Shown here: positions 7,036 through 15,007 of the stretch, piece by piece
Numbering within the stretch: the stretch's first letter is position 1
Layout of the letters: each line of letters opens with the position of its first letter
Source: UBA2658 sp964617335
Lineage (GTDB): Bacteria; Bacillota; Clostridia; Oscillospirales; Oscillospiraceae
Reading direction: 5' to 3'
Length of the DNA: 24,867 nucleotides
Assembly (NCBI GenBank): GCA_964617335.1
Contig: CAZTXG010000026.1
Location: 1-24,867, forward strand
The notes under the pieces: model-generated
Databases searched by the model: none
Seen by the model: the letters and a program-made list of their open reading frames with translations, nothing else
What the model was told of the DNA's origin: nothing
Translations under genes and position numbers: made by a program

Positions 7036-9297
7036 ATGGATGAACAAAACAACTACATAGAGGTGTCGGGCACTATAAAATCCCTTGTCTACCAAAACGA
7101 AGAAAACGGCTACACTGTCATAAGGCTTGAAACTCAAGACGGCGAGAGCATGACGGTTGTGGGCTGTCTTCCCTATGCCGCCCCCGGCGAACAGATTACG
7201 GTGACAGGGGAAATGACAAGGCATCAAACCCATGGCGAGCAGCTAAAGGCGCAATGGGCAGAGCGAAGCCTTCCCTCAAGCGCCGGAGCAATCTATGAGT
7301 ATCTGGCCTCCGGTGCAATAAAGGGCATAGGCCCTGCCACGGCGACCTTGCTTATAACAGAGTTTGGCGAAAACACCCTTGCAGTTATCGAAAACGAGCC
7401 GGAAAAGCTTGCGCAAATTCGGGGCTTCGGCAGAAGAAAGGCCTATGAAATATCAGATGCCTTCAAAAGGCAGACGGGATTAAGAAGGCTTATTGATTTT
7501 TTAAGTAACTATTATGTTCCGCCGATAATTGCCATACGCCTATACAGGGCTTATGGGGAAAATGCCTTGGAGCTTTTGCACGAAAATCCATATATAATGG
7601 CAGGGGAGAAGATAGGCGCAAGCTTTGCCGAGGCAGACAGACTTGCTGTGAATATGGGCTTTGAGGAGGACAGCCCCGAAAGGGTTGCCGCTGCCACAAT
7701 TTATGAGCTTCGCCATAATGCCGGAAACGGCCACACCTTCATACCCTCCGACAAGCTTATAGAGGTGACCTGTGAGCTTATCGGTGTGGATGCCCAGTCG
7801 GTGGAGGAGGCCTTAGAGGTGCTGTGCGACAGCGGTGAGCTGGTTTTAAGCAATATTGCCGACAGACAGGCCATATATCTTGCTGGACTTTATGAGGCGG
7901 AAACCTATGGAGCGGATAGGATAAAGGAAATATGCTTTGAAAAACCGGAAATTAAATGGGATATAGACTCCCATATTTCTCAGGTCGAAGGGGAAATGGG
8001 AGTTAAATACGCAGACAGCCAGCTTTATTCCCTGAAAATTGCTGCGGAAAACTCCATGATGATTTTAACCGGAGGTCCCGGAACGGGAAAAACCACAACT
8101 GTCCGTGCAATAGTATCGCTTTTTGATAAAATGGGGCTTAAAACCCTTCTTACAGCCCCAACGGGCAGGGCCGCCAAGCGCATGAGTGAAATTACCGGAA
8201 AGGATGCCTCAACCATACACAGACTTTTGGAGGCGGGCTTTTCCCTCGAGGGTGACGAGCTTATTTTCAGGCGGGATGAAGACGAGCCTCTTGACTGCGA
8301 CGCTATTATTCTTGATGAGTGCTCAATGGTTGACATAACTATTTTACAAGCCCTGCTTAAGGCCATGCCGGAATCTTGCAGGCTTATTATGGTTGGGGAT
8401 GCCGACCAGCTTCCAAGCATAGGCCCAGGCCACGTTTTTCAAGATTTAATCCGCAGCGGTCTTATTGAAACCGTTAGGCTTACAGAGATTTTCAGGCAGA
8501 CAGCAGCAAGCCGCATAGTGTCAAACGCCCATATGATAATAAGGGGGGACTATCCGGAGCTTTCCGGAAACTCCGCAGACAGTGACTTTTTCTTTTTAAA
8601 AAGAACAAATCCGGCTCAGGCTGTGGAGACTATAGCCGGCCTTTGCGGTGAGCGGCTTCCGAAGAATATGGGCATACCGCCTATGGACATTCAGGTTCTA
8701 AGCCCCACAAGACGAGGGGAGACGGGAACGGTTTACCTAAACTCCGTTTTGCAAAAGGTGCTAAATCCCCCTGCCGAGGAGAAAAAAGAAAAAAATTTCG
8801 GGGAAATTGTCTTTCGAGAGGGGGATAGGGTGATGCAAACCCGAAATAACTATGATATAATGTGGACAAAACAAGAAAAATCGGATATAAATAACAAGGA
8901 AGAAGCAAACTTTGATTTCCCTGATAAGACAGAGCAGGGGACAGGAATATATAACGGTGACGTGGGGGTCATAGTTTCCATAGACGCTCAAAATGAAACC
9001 ATGAGCGTTCTTTATGATGACAGGCTTGCAGTTTATGCCTTTGATATGCTAAACGAGCTTGAACACGCCTTCGCAATGACGGTTCATAAGGCCCAGGGCA
9101 GCGAATACAGGGCTGTTATTTTCCTTGCCCTTGACGGGCCGCCTCAGCTTATGAGCCGCAGCATCCTATACACCGCCGTTACAAGAGCAAGGCAGCTTCT
9201 CATAATAGTTGGCGGGGACACCAGCGTTTTAAAAATGATAGATAACCACAAAGTTACAAGAAGATACAGCGGACTTCGAGCCAGACTTGCGCAATAG
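7036..9297 (+). CDS. recD2: RecD2-type SF1B ATP-dependent DNA helicase
   Basis: A 753-residue helicase of the RecD2/YrrC kind, which works without RecBC. The order is an N-terminal OB-like domain (1-75), helix-hairpin-helix segments around 90-190 (IKGIGPATA, IRGFGRRKA), then the SF1 motor: Walker A GGPGTGKTTT at 346-355, motif Ia LLTAPTGRAAKRM, Walker B LDECS with D427 and E428, motif III GDADQLPSIGPG, motif IV region FRQ, and a C-terminal HKAQGSEY (from 684) and TAVTRAR. It unwinds DNA 5' to 3' and is linked to repair and replication fork maintenance in Bacillus and Deinococcus. A lysine- and glutamate-rich stretch near residues 612-640 looks like an inserted surface loop. GGAG lies 8 bases before ATG. 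Confidence 0.96.
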   Translation: MDEQNNYIEVSGTIKSLVYQNEENGYTVIRLETQDGESMTVVGCLPYAAPGEQITVTGEMTRHQTHGEQLKAQWAERSLPSSAGAIYEYLASGAIKGIGPATATLLITEFGENTLAVIENEPEKLAQIRGFGRRKAYEISDAFKRQTGLRRLIDFLSNYYVPPIIAIRLYRAYGENALELLHENPYIMAGEKIGASFAEADRLAVNMGFEEDSPERVAAATIYELRHNAGNGHTFIPSDKLIEVTCELIGVDAQSVEEALEVLCDSGELVLSNIADRQAIYLAGLYEAETYGADRIKEICFEKPEIKWDIDSHISQVEGEMGVKYADSQLYSLKIAAENSMMILTGGPGTGKTTTVRAIVSLFDKMGLKTLLTAPTGRAAKRMSEITGKDASTIHRLLEAGFSLEGDELIFRRDEDEPLDCDAIILDECSMVDITILQALLKAMPESCRLIMVGDADQLPSIGPGHVFQDLIRSGLIETVRLTEIFRQTAASRIVSNAHMIIRGDYPELSGNSADSDFFFLKRTNPAQAVETIAGLCGERLPKNMGIPPMDIQVLSPTRRGETGTVYLNSVLQKVLNPPAEEKKEKNFGEIVFREGDRVMQTRNNYDIMWTKQEKSDINNKEEANFDFPDKTEQGTGIYNGDVGVIVSIDAQNETMSVLYDDRLAVYAFDMLNELEHAFAMTVHKAQGSEYRAVIFLALDGPPQLMSRSILYTAVTRARQLLIIVGGDTSVLKMIDNHKVTRRYSGLRARLAQ

Positions 9298-9333
9298 GCA
9301 AATATGCCAAATGTTTCAAAGGAAGGTTTTGTT

Positions 9334-9984
9334 ATGGGACTGCTATCTAATCTCTTGGACCTGCTATTTCCCCCTCGCTGTGTTTTTTGCAGAAGTATAC
9401 TGAAAACCGGCGAACGGGGCATATGTGAAAGCTGCCGCAAAAACATTGAGAAAACAAAAAATGGCGGCGAGCAGCATGGTGAGTTTTTCTCCGTCTGCTA
9501 TTCACCCCTGTACTATGAAGACAAGGTTAGAAGCTCTATCCTCCGCTTTAAGTTCAACGATGCAACGGCCTATGCGGACACCTACGGAACGCTTATTGCC
9601 GACTGTATTCGTGAAAATCTTAAGGGGCGCTATGATATCATTAGCTGGGTTCCCCTAAGCGCAAAGCGTCTTAAAAAGCGGGGCTATGACCAGGCCATGC
9701 TTCTTGCCATGGCTGCTGCCCTTTCCTTGGACGATGTTGCTGTGGAGCTGCTTTTAAAACACACGGACGTGCCCGCCCAATCAGGCGTAGGCAGCGTTGA
9801 AAAGCGCCGTGCCAACATCAGCGGTGTTTACACTGTGAGAGACGAGGAGCTTGTTCGGGGCAAAAGAATCCTTCTTATTGACGATATAGTTACAAGCGGC
9901 TCAACCCTTTCAGAATGTGCCAAAACCCTGCTGCTTTCCGGAGCGGATGAGGTTTTGTGCTGTACGCTGGCAAGGGGAAGATAG
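9334..9984 (+). CDS. comF: ComF family phosphoribosyltransferase-fold protein
   Basis: A 216-residue ComF-like protein. The N-terminal zinc ribbon has C16-x2-C19 and C31-x2-C34. The C-terminal half is a type I phosphoribosyltransferase fold with the PRPP loop ILLIDDIVTSGST (D183, D184), and the family block LKKRGYDQA lies in the middle. In Bacillus, ComFC is needed for DNA uptake during competence, but many non-competent Firmicutes keep the gene, so competence should not be assumed. The start at 9334 has AAGGAAGG 7 bases upstream; an in-frame ATG at 9304 has none. It follows recD2 closely, suggesting one transcript. The usual helicase partner comFA is absent here. Confidence 0.93.
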   Translation: MGLLSNLLDLLFPPRCVFCRSILKTGERGICESCRKNIEKTKNGGEQHGEFFSVCYSPLYYEDKVRSSILRFKFNDATAYADTYGTLIADCIRENLKGRYDIISWVPLSAKRLKKRGYDQAMLLAMAAALSLDDVAVELLLKHTDVPAQSGVGSVEKRRANISGVYTVRDEELVRGKRILLIDDIVTSGSTLSECAKTLLLSGADEVLCCTLARGR

Positions 9985-10082
9985 TAAAAACTTTTTAAAA
10001 TAAGGAAAACCAATCTAAATATTTTAGCGGCTGCGGGAAGAAATGCTCTTCTGCGGCAGGGTATTCTACGAGGTGAACAAAA

Positions 10083-11111
10083 ATGCTTTTTTTTGAAAGA
10101 GACATAGCAATAGACCTTGGCACCTCCAGCATAATCGTATACGTCGCCGGAAAGGGAATAACCCTTCGTGAGCCGACGGTGGTGGCTGTGGACAAGCACA
10201 CTGGCCGGCTTTTAAAGGTCGGTGAGGATGCTCAAAAAATGCTTGGGAGAACGCCGGCGAATATTGTTTCAATATATCCTATAAGCTCGGGGGTGATTTC
10301 CGACTATGATATGACTGTGCGTATGCTCAAAGAGCTTATTGAGCGGATAACCTCCTTCAGTCTATTCAAGCCCAGAATAATAATCAGTGTTCCCGGCAGT
10401 ATATCCGGAGTCGAGGAGAGAGCCACAATTGATGCAGGTATTGAAGCCGGTGCAAGGAAGGTGTATCTTCTTGAGTCCTCTGTTGCGGCGGCTTTGGGCA
10501 GCGGGGCGGATATCACAAAGCCCGACGGGCATTTAGTTGTAGACATTGGCGGCGGCACAACAGAGATTGCCGTGGTTTCTATAGGCGGCGTTGTTGAAAG
10601 CGAGTCCATAAAAACTGCCGGAGGGTCTTTTGACGAAGCAATCATTAAATATATCCGGCGTAAGCACAATCTCCTTATCGGACTTAAAACAGCGGAATCA
10701 CTAAAAATCGGCATTGGCAGCGCCTATCCCCTTAGCGAAACGAAAACCGAGGAGGTTAAGGGCCGCTGCCTCATGACGGGTTTGCCCAGAAGTGTTGACG
10801 TTGACACAAACGATATTGCCGAAGCCCTTTCCGAGCCTATGGAAGTAATACTTGACTCCATCCAAATGGTTCTTGAGCGCACTCCGCCGGAGCTTGTTGC
10901 CGATATTGACCAAAACGGCATAATACTAACCGGAGGCGGCAGCCTTGTGGCAGGAACAGACAAGCTTATTTACACTAAAACCGGCATTAGAGTAAGCGCT
11001 GTTGATGACGCTGCCACCTGCACAGCCTATGGTGCCGGAAAAATGCTTGCAAAGCTTGGAGAAATGGAAGACGGAATGATAAATCTTGCCCGCAAAAGGC
11101 AGATGAAATAA
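10083..11111 (+). CDS. mreB: MreB-family actin-like rod-shape protein (MreB or Mbl)
   Basis: A bacterial actin homologue of 342 residues, close to the usual 330-345. Phosphate-1 loop is DLGTSS at 11-16, the phosphate-2 loop is VVDIGGGTTEIAV near 153-165, the connecting block is ISVPGSISGVEERA, and the adenosine site is ILTGGGSL near 282. MreB forms membrane-bound filaments that guide lateral peptidoglycan synthesis; an N-terminal hydrophobic stretch (MLFFERD) may aid membrane contact. Whether this is MreB, Mbl or MreBH cannot be settled, and no mreC or mreD follows, so this is probably an extra copy away from a classical mre cluster. The start has GAGGTG 7 bases upstream. A strong terminator follows directly. 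Confidence 0.93.
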   Translation: MLFFERDIAIDLGTSSIIVYVAGKGITLREPTVVAVDKHTGRLLKVGEDAQKMLGRTPANIVSIYPISSGVISDYDMTVRMLKELIERITSFSLFKPRIIISVPGSISGVEERATIDAGIEAGARKVYLLESSVAAALGSGADITKPDGHLVVDIGGGTTEIAVVSIGGVVESESIKTAGGSFDEAIIKYIRRKHNLLIGLKTAESLKIGIGSAYPLSETKTEEVKGRCLMTGLPRSVDVDTNDIAEALSEPMEVILDSIQMVLERTPPELVADIDQNGIILTGGGSLVAGTDKLIYTKTGIRVSAVDDAATCTAYGAGKMLAKLGEMEDGMINLARKRQMK

Positions 11112-11116
11112 CATTA

Positions 11117-11156
11117 AAAACCACCTGCTGACCGAAAGGCCCGCAGGTGGTTTTTT
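11117..11156. terminator. Bidirectional terminator between mreB and the SLOG gene
   Basis: A 10-base stem, AACCACCTGC (11119-11128) with GCAGGTGGTT (11143-11152), followed by a T run on the plus strand. On the minus strand the hairpin is followed by TTTTTAATG. It lies between convergent genes and can serve both. Confidence 0.88.
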
Positions 11157-11165
11157 GTGCTTTAT

Positions 11166-11669
11166 TTATCCAAGAGGTATTTGTATAATTTCAAGGTTTT
11201 TCCGCATGGCGTATAGCATTGTGCTCATAGTGCCGCCCTGTTTGCCGCTGTATGCAGCAATGAGTATTTTAGCGTTATCCACCATGTATCTATTCCTGCG
11301 CATAAGACAGTCGGGGGTGTATTCCTTTTGAACCAAGGTATAGTAGTCGCACTGCTCAAGAAGCCTATTGTAGCGTTTTTTTAAGCTGCTGCTCCAAGCG
11401 TCGGACTGTTTTTCCCAGGGGATGGCAGCCTCAAGACTGATGTCTTCGTGGCAGTCTCGCAAATCTATGACCGCCTCGCAAAAATACATATCACAGCCGG
11501 TGGCCATGCCGCAGATATAATGCCTGATTCCGGCAGTGTAAACTGCTTCCACAGCATCGGCTATCTGCTGCTTTAAAAATATGCACTCCGGTGAATTTTC
11601 GTTTGCTCCCCAAGGGAGCTTTGCCTGCCTGTGACCTGTGAAGGCACAGACGTTTTCAATGCGTTCCAT
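11166..11669 (-). CDS. SLOG-fold protein, DUF1273/YpsA-like
   Basis: A protein of 167 residues. The opening VCAFTGHR (residues 7-14), the glycine-rich loop CGMATGCD at 53-60 and the later ILIAAYSGKQGGT are the marks of the SLOG fold of the YpsA/DUF1273 kind, related to the DprA and lysine-decarboxylase-like Rossmann proteins. SLOG proteins are thought to bind nucleotides or nucleotide-derived ligands; Bacillus YpsA is linked to cell division and stress, but that function should not be carried over without evidence. No membrane segment is present. It starts 49 bases after rubrerythrin on the same strand with a GGGGG site, and is probably the second gene of that transcript. Confidence 0.85.
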   Translation of the reverse strand: MERIENVCAFTGHRQAKLPWGANENSPECIFLKQQIADAVEAVYTAGIRHYICGMATGCDMYFCEAVIDLRDCHEDISLEAAIPWEKQSDAWSSSLKKRYNRLLEQCDYYTLVQKEYTPDCLMRRNRYMVDNAKILIAAYSGKQGGTMSTMLYAMRKNLEIIQIPLG

Positions 11670-11718
11670 AAGTTCCCCCGACTGAAATTACTGCCTTCCT
11701 GCGGCAAAATATAAAAAC

Positions 11719-12258
11719 CTAGTAGTTTTCCTTTTTTAGCTCGAAATGTGCCTGAGGATGGGCGCATACGGGGCATTCCTCGGGAGCCTTGTCGCCAAAA
11801 TGCAGGTGACCGCAGTTGCGGCAGAACCAAACTTTCTTACCCTCACGGGCGAAAACAAGACCCTTTTCAATATTTTCCAAAAACTTGAGGTAACGCTTTT
11901 CATGCTCTTCCTCAATCTTGGCAACGCCTTCAAAACGCTCGGCGATTTCTATAAAACCTTCTTCACGGGCGACTTCGGCAAATTCCCTGTACATTTCCGT
12001 CCACTCTTCGTGCTCGCCCTCTGCCGCAGTTTTAAGGTTTGTAACGGTGTCGCTGATGGAGCCGCCGTTCATGTATTTATACCAAAGCTTTGCGTGCTCT
12101 TTTTCGTTTCCGGCAGTTTCAGCGAAAATGGCAGAAATCTGCTCATAGCCGTCTTTTTTTGCCTGGCTTGCAAAATAGTCATACTTCATTCTTGCCATGC
12201 TTTCTCCGGCAAAAGCAGCAGCGAGATTGTCATATGTTTTTGATCCTTTAAGTTCCAT
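11719..12258 (-). CDS. rbr: Rubrerythrin (non-haem di-iron peroxidase)
   Basis: Rubrerythrin of 179 residues, used by anaerobes to reduce hydrogen peroxide with electrons from rubredoxin or NADH-linked partners. The N-terminal four-helix bundle carries the di-iron ligands: E19 in GES, E52-x2-H55 (NEKEH) and E116-x2-H119 (EEEH), with further glutamates near 82-93. The C-terminal rubredoxin-like domain has C146-x2-C149 and C162-x2-C165 for a single iron. The start ATG at 12258 has GGAGG 7 bases upstream; the frame remains open further up but without a site, inside the promoter. Regulation by a peroxide sensor is plausible, and an imperfect dyad overlaps the -10, but no standard PerR box is present. 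Confidence 0.97.
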   Translation of the reverse strand: MELKGSKTYDNLAAAFAGESMARMKYDYFASQAKKDGYEQISAIFAETAGNEKEHAKLWYKYMNGGSISDTVTNLKTAAEGEHEEWTEMYREFAEVAREEGFIEIAERFEGVAKIEEEHEKRYLKFLENIEKGLVFAREGKKVWFCRNCGHLHFGDKAPEECPVCAHPQAHFELKKENY

Positions 12259-12300
12259 AATAAGACCTCCGTAAATAATTTTTTCTTTGGATATACTATT

Positions 12301-12329
12301 ATTATACCAATTATAGGGGAAATAATCAA
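12301..12329 (-). promoter_or_regulatory. Sigma-A promoter of the rubrerythrin unit
   Basis: On the minus strand: TTGATT (12329-12324), a 17-base spacer and a perfect TATAAT (12306-12301), about 40 bases before the rubrerythrin ATG. An imperfect palindrome at 12296-12316 (CTATTATT with AATTATAG, 7 of 8) covers the -10 and could be an operator. Confidence 0.75.
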
Positions 12330-12464
12330 TATTAAATATCAATAAACTGTTTTGCAGCATAAAATTTTGAGCATAAAATATATATTGCCTAAACTTATAA
12401 ATTTTTTAATAAATTTTAACAAAAGGGTAATAATATTGTTGAAATAATTTCCGGAGGTGTTTTC

Positions 12465-12749
12465 ATGAAGAAAACCGCAATACTTTTTTTGGCTCTTGTC
12501 ATATTGATTTCCGCTTTTTGCGGCTGCACAAATCGTAAAAATGTGATAGAACCAAACGTAAGCCCCATAGTGACAACGACACCCACAGACGAAATCATAC
12601 CGGAGGGGGATGTTGTGCCTGATGTAGAGGACGGAATTATAACCGACAAAGATACGGAAAACGGGGTTATAAAGGACGATACGATTAAAGACGGAGTGGA
12701 AACAGATGGTAAAAGCGAAAAACTGCCTGACGATATTGAGAAAAAGTAA
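12465..12749 (+). CDS. Small acidic lipoprotein of unknown function
   Basis: A 94-residue predicted lipoprotein. The first 18-20 residues are a signal peptide (MKKTAILFLALVILISA), and the probable lipidated residue is C21 in FCGC, with C19 as alternative. The rest is hydrophilic and very acidic, without cysteine or aromatic residues, and has loose repeats of the form D/N-G-I/V followed by acidic residues (DGIITDKD, NGVIKDD, DGVETDG). This suggests an unstructured, surface-exposed tether or a cation-binding tail; no family is recognised. GGAGG precedes the ATG by 8 bases. It stands alone between the divergent rubrerythrin promoter and a terminator shared with the phospho-sugar mutase gene. Confidence 0.8.
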   Translation: MKKTAILFLALVILISAFCGCTNRKNVIEPNVSPIVTTTPTDEIIPEGDVVPDVEDGIITDKDTENGVIKDDTIKDGVETDGKSEKLPDDIEKK

Positions 12750-12787
12750 GCAGTTGTTTTTGCATTCATAAGCCATCCGTCAAAATT

Positions 12788-12836
12788 AAAAAAGAAAGCA
12801 GGGAGAATAAAATAAACTCTCCCTGCTTTCTTTTTT
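12788..12836. terminator. Bidirectional terminator between the lipoprotein and phospho-sugar mutase genes
   Basis: A perfect 13-base stem, GAAAGCAGGGAGA (12794-12806) with TCTCCCTGCTTTC (12818-12830), an A-rich loop of 11 bases, and flanking A6 and T6 tracts, so it can stop transcription in both directions. It closes the long leftward block that begins at 22697. Confidence 0.93.
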
Positions 12837-12880
12837 AAAAACTAAATGCCTAAATAAGCAGATTTTACATTGTTAAAAGC

Positions 12881-14611
12881 CTATTTACCTAAGGCTTGAG
12901 CATATTCCTCGTATTTTTTGATTTTTTCATCACAGTCGTCTCTGGACTTGCCTTTGACAAGAATATATACTTTTATCTTTGGCTCGGTGCCTGAAGGACG
13001 TATGATGAAGGAGCTTTCATCCTCAAGCTCAAAGTAAAGTACATTAGAGCCGGAGATTTCCGTTTTATCCACATAGCCAAGACCGGGAACGCTTATTTTG
13101 CCGGTTTCGTAGTCTCGCTCACGCAGAACCTTAACACCGGCAATTTCACTGGGGGGAGCGTTGCGCAAAGAGGTCATAAGAGTTTTCATTTTTTCCAGAC
13201 CGTCAAGCCCCGGCATAATAAGATTAAGTGTTTTTTCGCCGAAGTATCCATATTTTTCATAAAGGCTTTCCATGGCTTCGGAAAGACTTTGACCTTTTTC
13301 ATGATAATAAGCCGCCATTTCAGCTATCATCATAGAAGCGGTTACAGCGTCCTTATCACGGACATAATCGCCCATCATATACCCGTTGCTCTCCTCATAG
13401 GCGAGAATGTATTCATAGCTTTTTTCACGCTCAAACTGCGCCAGCTTTTCCGCCATAAACTTAAAGCCTGTAAAGGTGTCCTCAATGTGTATGCCGTTTT
13501 TATTGGCAACCTCACGAGCCATTTCCGTGGTTACAATGGTTTTTATGGCTGCCGCATTTTTGGGGAGGCTGCCCTTTCTCCTGCGGGCAGCTATGATATA
13601 GTCCAGCAGCAAAACGCCGATTTCGTTTCCGCTTATCATAACAAAACTGCCGTCTTTGCCCCTCGACATAAGGCCGACCCTGTCACAGTCCGGGTCGGTG
13701 CCTATGATTAGGCTGCAGTTTTCCTTTTCTGCAAGCTCAATCGCAAGGTAAAAACCTTCCGGTTCTTCGGGATTGGGGCTTTTAACCGTTGGAAAAGAGC
13801 CATCTATAACCATTTGCTCTGGAACGGGCAGAACATGACGTACACCAAGGCGGCGCAGAGCCTCAGGAACAAGTTTATGTCCGCAGCCGTGGAAGGGGGT
13901 ATAAACAATCTTAAAATCATCGGAGACACGGCCTAGGGCATCCCTGTCTATAGACTGGGCAAGAACCTTTTCCAAAAACTCCTCGTCAGTTTCAGCGCCG
14001 ATAACTTCAATAAGGCCTTCTTTTACTGCCTTTTCATAATCCATTTTGTGTATGCCTGTGAAAATGTCGATTTCACCCATTACCTTAGCCACGGAAGCTG
14101 CATGATTTGGGGGAAGCTGTGCCCCGTCCGACCAGTAGACCTTATAGCCGTTATACTCACGGGGGTTATGGCTGGCAGTAATATTTATGCCGGCAGTGGC
14201 CCCATATCTGCGAATGGCAAAGCTAAGCTCCGGTGTGGGCCGAAGCTCATCAAAAATACGTACATAAATGCCGTTTGCCGCCATTATAGAAGCGGCGCTG
14301 CGGGCAAAATATTCGCTGCTTTCACGGCAGTCATAGCAGATGACAACACCCTTAGATTTCGCATTTTCTCCCTCGGCGGCAATAACCTCGGCAAAGGCCT
14401 GGGTAACATGGCAGATAACGTGCTTGTTCATCCGGCGGATTCCCAAACCCATAATGCCGCGAAGGCCGGCAGTGCCAAATTCTAAGGGGGCGAAGAAACG
14501 ACTTTTAATTTCTTCCTCGTCATTTTTGATGCTGTCCAGCTCTTTCCATTCACTTTCCGAAAGGGCGGGGCTGTCTAGCCAGTGCTGATATTCCCTCATG
14601 TAATCACTCAT
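12881..14611 (-). CDS. Phospho-sugar mutase (phosphoglucomutase/phosphomannomutase family)
   Basis: An alpha-D-phosphohexomutase of 576 residues, the long (PGM2/PgcA-like) type. The phosphoserine is S147 in TASHNP (145-150), the metal loop is DPDCDR at about 305-310, the sugar-recognition loop is EESNGY, and the C-terminal phosphate-binding loop is RPSGTEPK. It likely interconverts glucose 1- and 6-phosphate, or mannose phosphates, feeding glycogen, cell wall and lipid glycosylation; the exact sugar is not decidable. The start ATG has GGGAGG 7 bases upstream and overlaps the last 8 bases of the preceding zinc-ribbon gene, indicating coupled translation. It is the last gene of the leftward block and ends at a strong terminator. 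Confidence 0.95.
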   Translation of the reverse strand: MSDYMREYQHWLDSPALSESEWKELDSIKNDEEEIKSRFFAPLEFGTAGLRGIMGLGIRRMNKHVICHVTQAFAEVIAAEGENAKSKGVVICYDCRESSEYFARSAASIMAANGIYVRIFDELRPTPELSFAIRRYGATAGINITASHNPREYNGYKVYWSDGAQLPPNHAASVAKVMGEIDIFTGIHKMDYEKAVKEGLIEVIGAETDEEFLEKVLAQSIDRDALGRVSDDFKIVYTPFHGCGHKLVPEALRRLGVRHVLPVPEQMVIDGSFPTVKSPNPEEPEGFYLAIELAEKENCSLIIGTDPDCDRVGLMSRGKDGSFVMISGNEIGVLLLDYIIAARRRKGSLPKNAAAIKTIVTTEMAREVANKNGIHIEDTFTGFKFMAEKLAQFEREKSYEYILAYEESNGYMMGDYVRDKDAVTASMMIAEMAAYYHEKGQSLSEAMESLYEKYGYFGEKTLNLIMPGLDGLEKMKTLMTSLRNAPPSEIAGVKVLRERDYETGKISVPGLGYVDKTEISGSNVLYFELEDESSFIIRPSGTEPKIKVYILVKGKSRDDCDEKIKKYEEYAQALGK

Positions 14612-14993
14612 CTGAAATACCTCCCATCAGCGCCTGAGCATCAGCAAATAAAGACTGGGGAACGTAAATGTCCGCACCGCTGCTGCTCATTCCTAAAACC
14701 ACCTTCCCAAAGCCGCCGTCGCCGGGGTAATACCTGAAGGCAGGGATACCGTAGGCAGACAGCATATTAAGAAGAATTTCGTCGTCCATATCAAGACAGG
14801 TGCAATGAGCCAGAAAAGCAGGGGATTCCGGCTCACCATCCGGAGAGACAGGCCAGTTTTTTGGCTTGTCTGAAGGAAGACAGCGACCCCAAATAGCCTT
14901 GGGCTCTGACTGCTTTGGTGTTAAAGCCTGCCCGCAAAGGGGACAGACCGCCTTGTCGCCGCTATGTTCGGTTTTGCAGTTAACGCACCACAT
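14604..14993 (-). CDS. Zinc-ribbon protein with a C-terminal DUF2007-like domain
   Basis: A 129-residue protein. C3-x2-C6 and C17-x2-C20 make an N-terminal zinc ribbon. The C-terminal part (from about residue 62, AHCTCLDMDDEILLNMLSA, then GIPAFRYY and DIYVPQSLFADAQAL) resembles DUF2007, a small putative signal-transducing domain related to ACT-like folds; this is similarity of pattern only. The start is ATG at 14993, 7 bases after AGGAGG; the frame is open six codons further up, but without a better site. It lies 14 bases after rlmH and overlaps the phospho-sugar mutase by 8 bases, so it is an integral part of the block. Its function is unknown. Confidence 0.78.
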   Translation of the reverse strand: MWCVNCKTEHSGDKAVCPLCGQALTPKQSEPKAIWGRCLPSDKPKNWPVSPDGEPESPAFLAHCTCLDMDDEILLNMLSAYGIPAFRYYPGDGGFGKVVLGMSSSGADIYVPQSLFADAQALMGGISDE

Positions 14994-15007
14994 AAGGGGT
15001 CCTCCTA

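Noticed and set aside
11746..12243. Open frame of 165 codons on the plus strand, opposite rubrerythrin
   Set aside because: It is a shadow of the rubrerythrin gene, which has clear family motifs and a perfect ribosome site; the plus-strand frame has neither.
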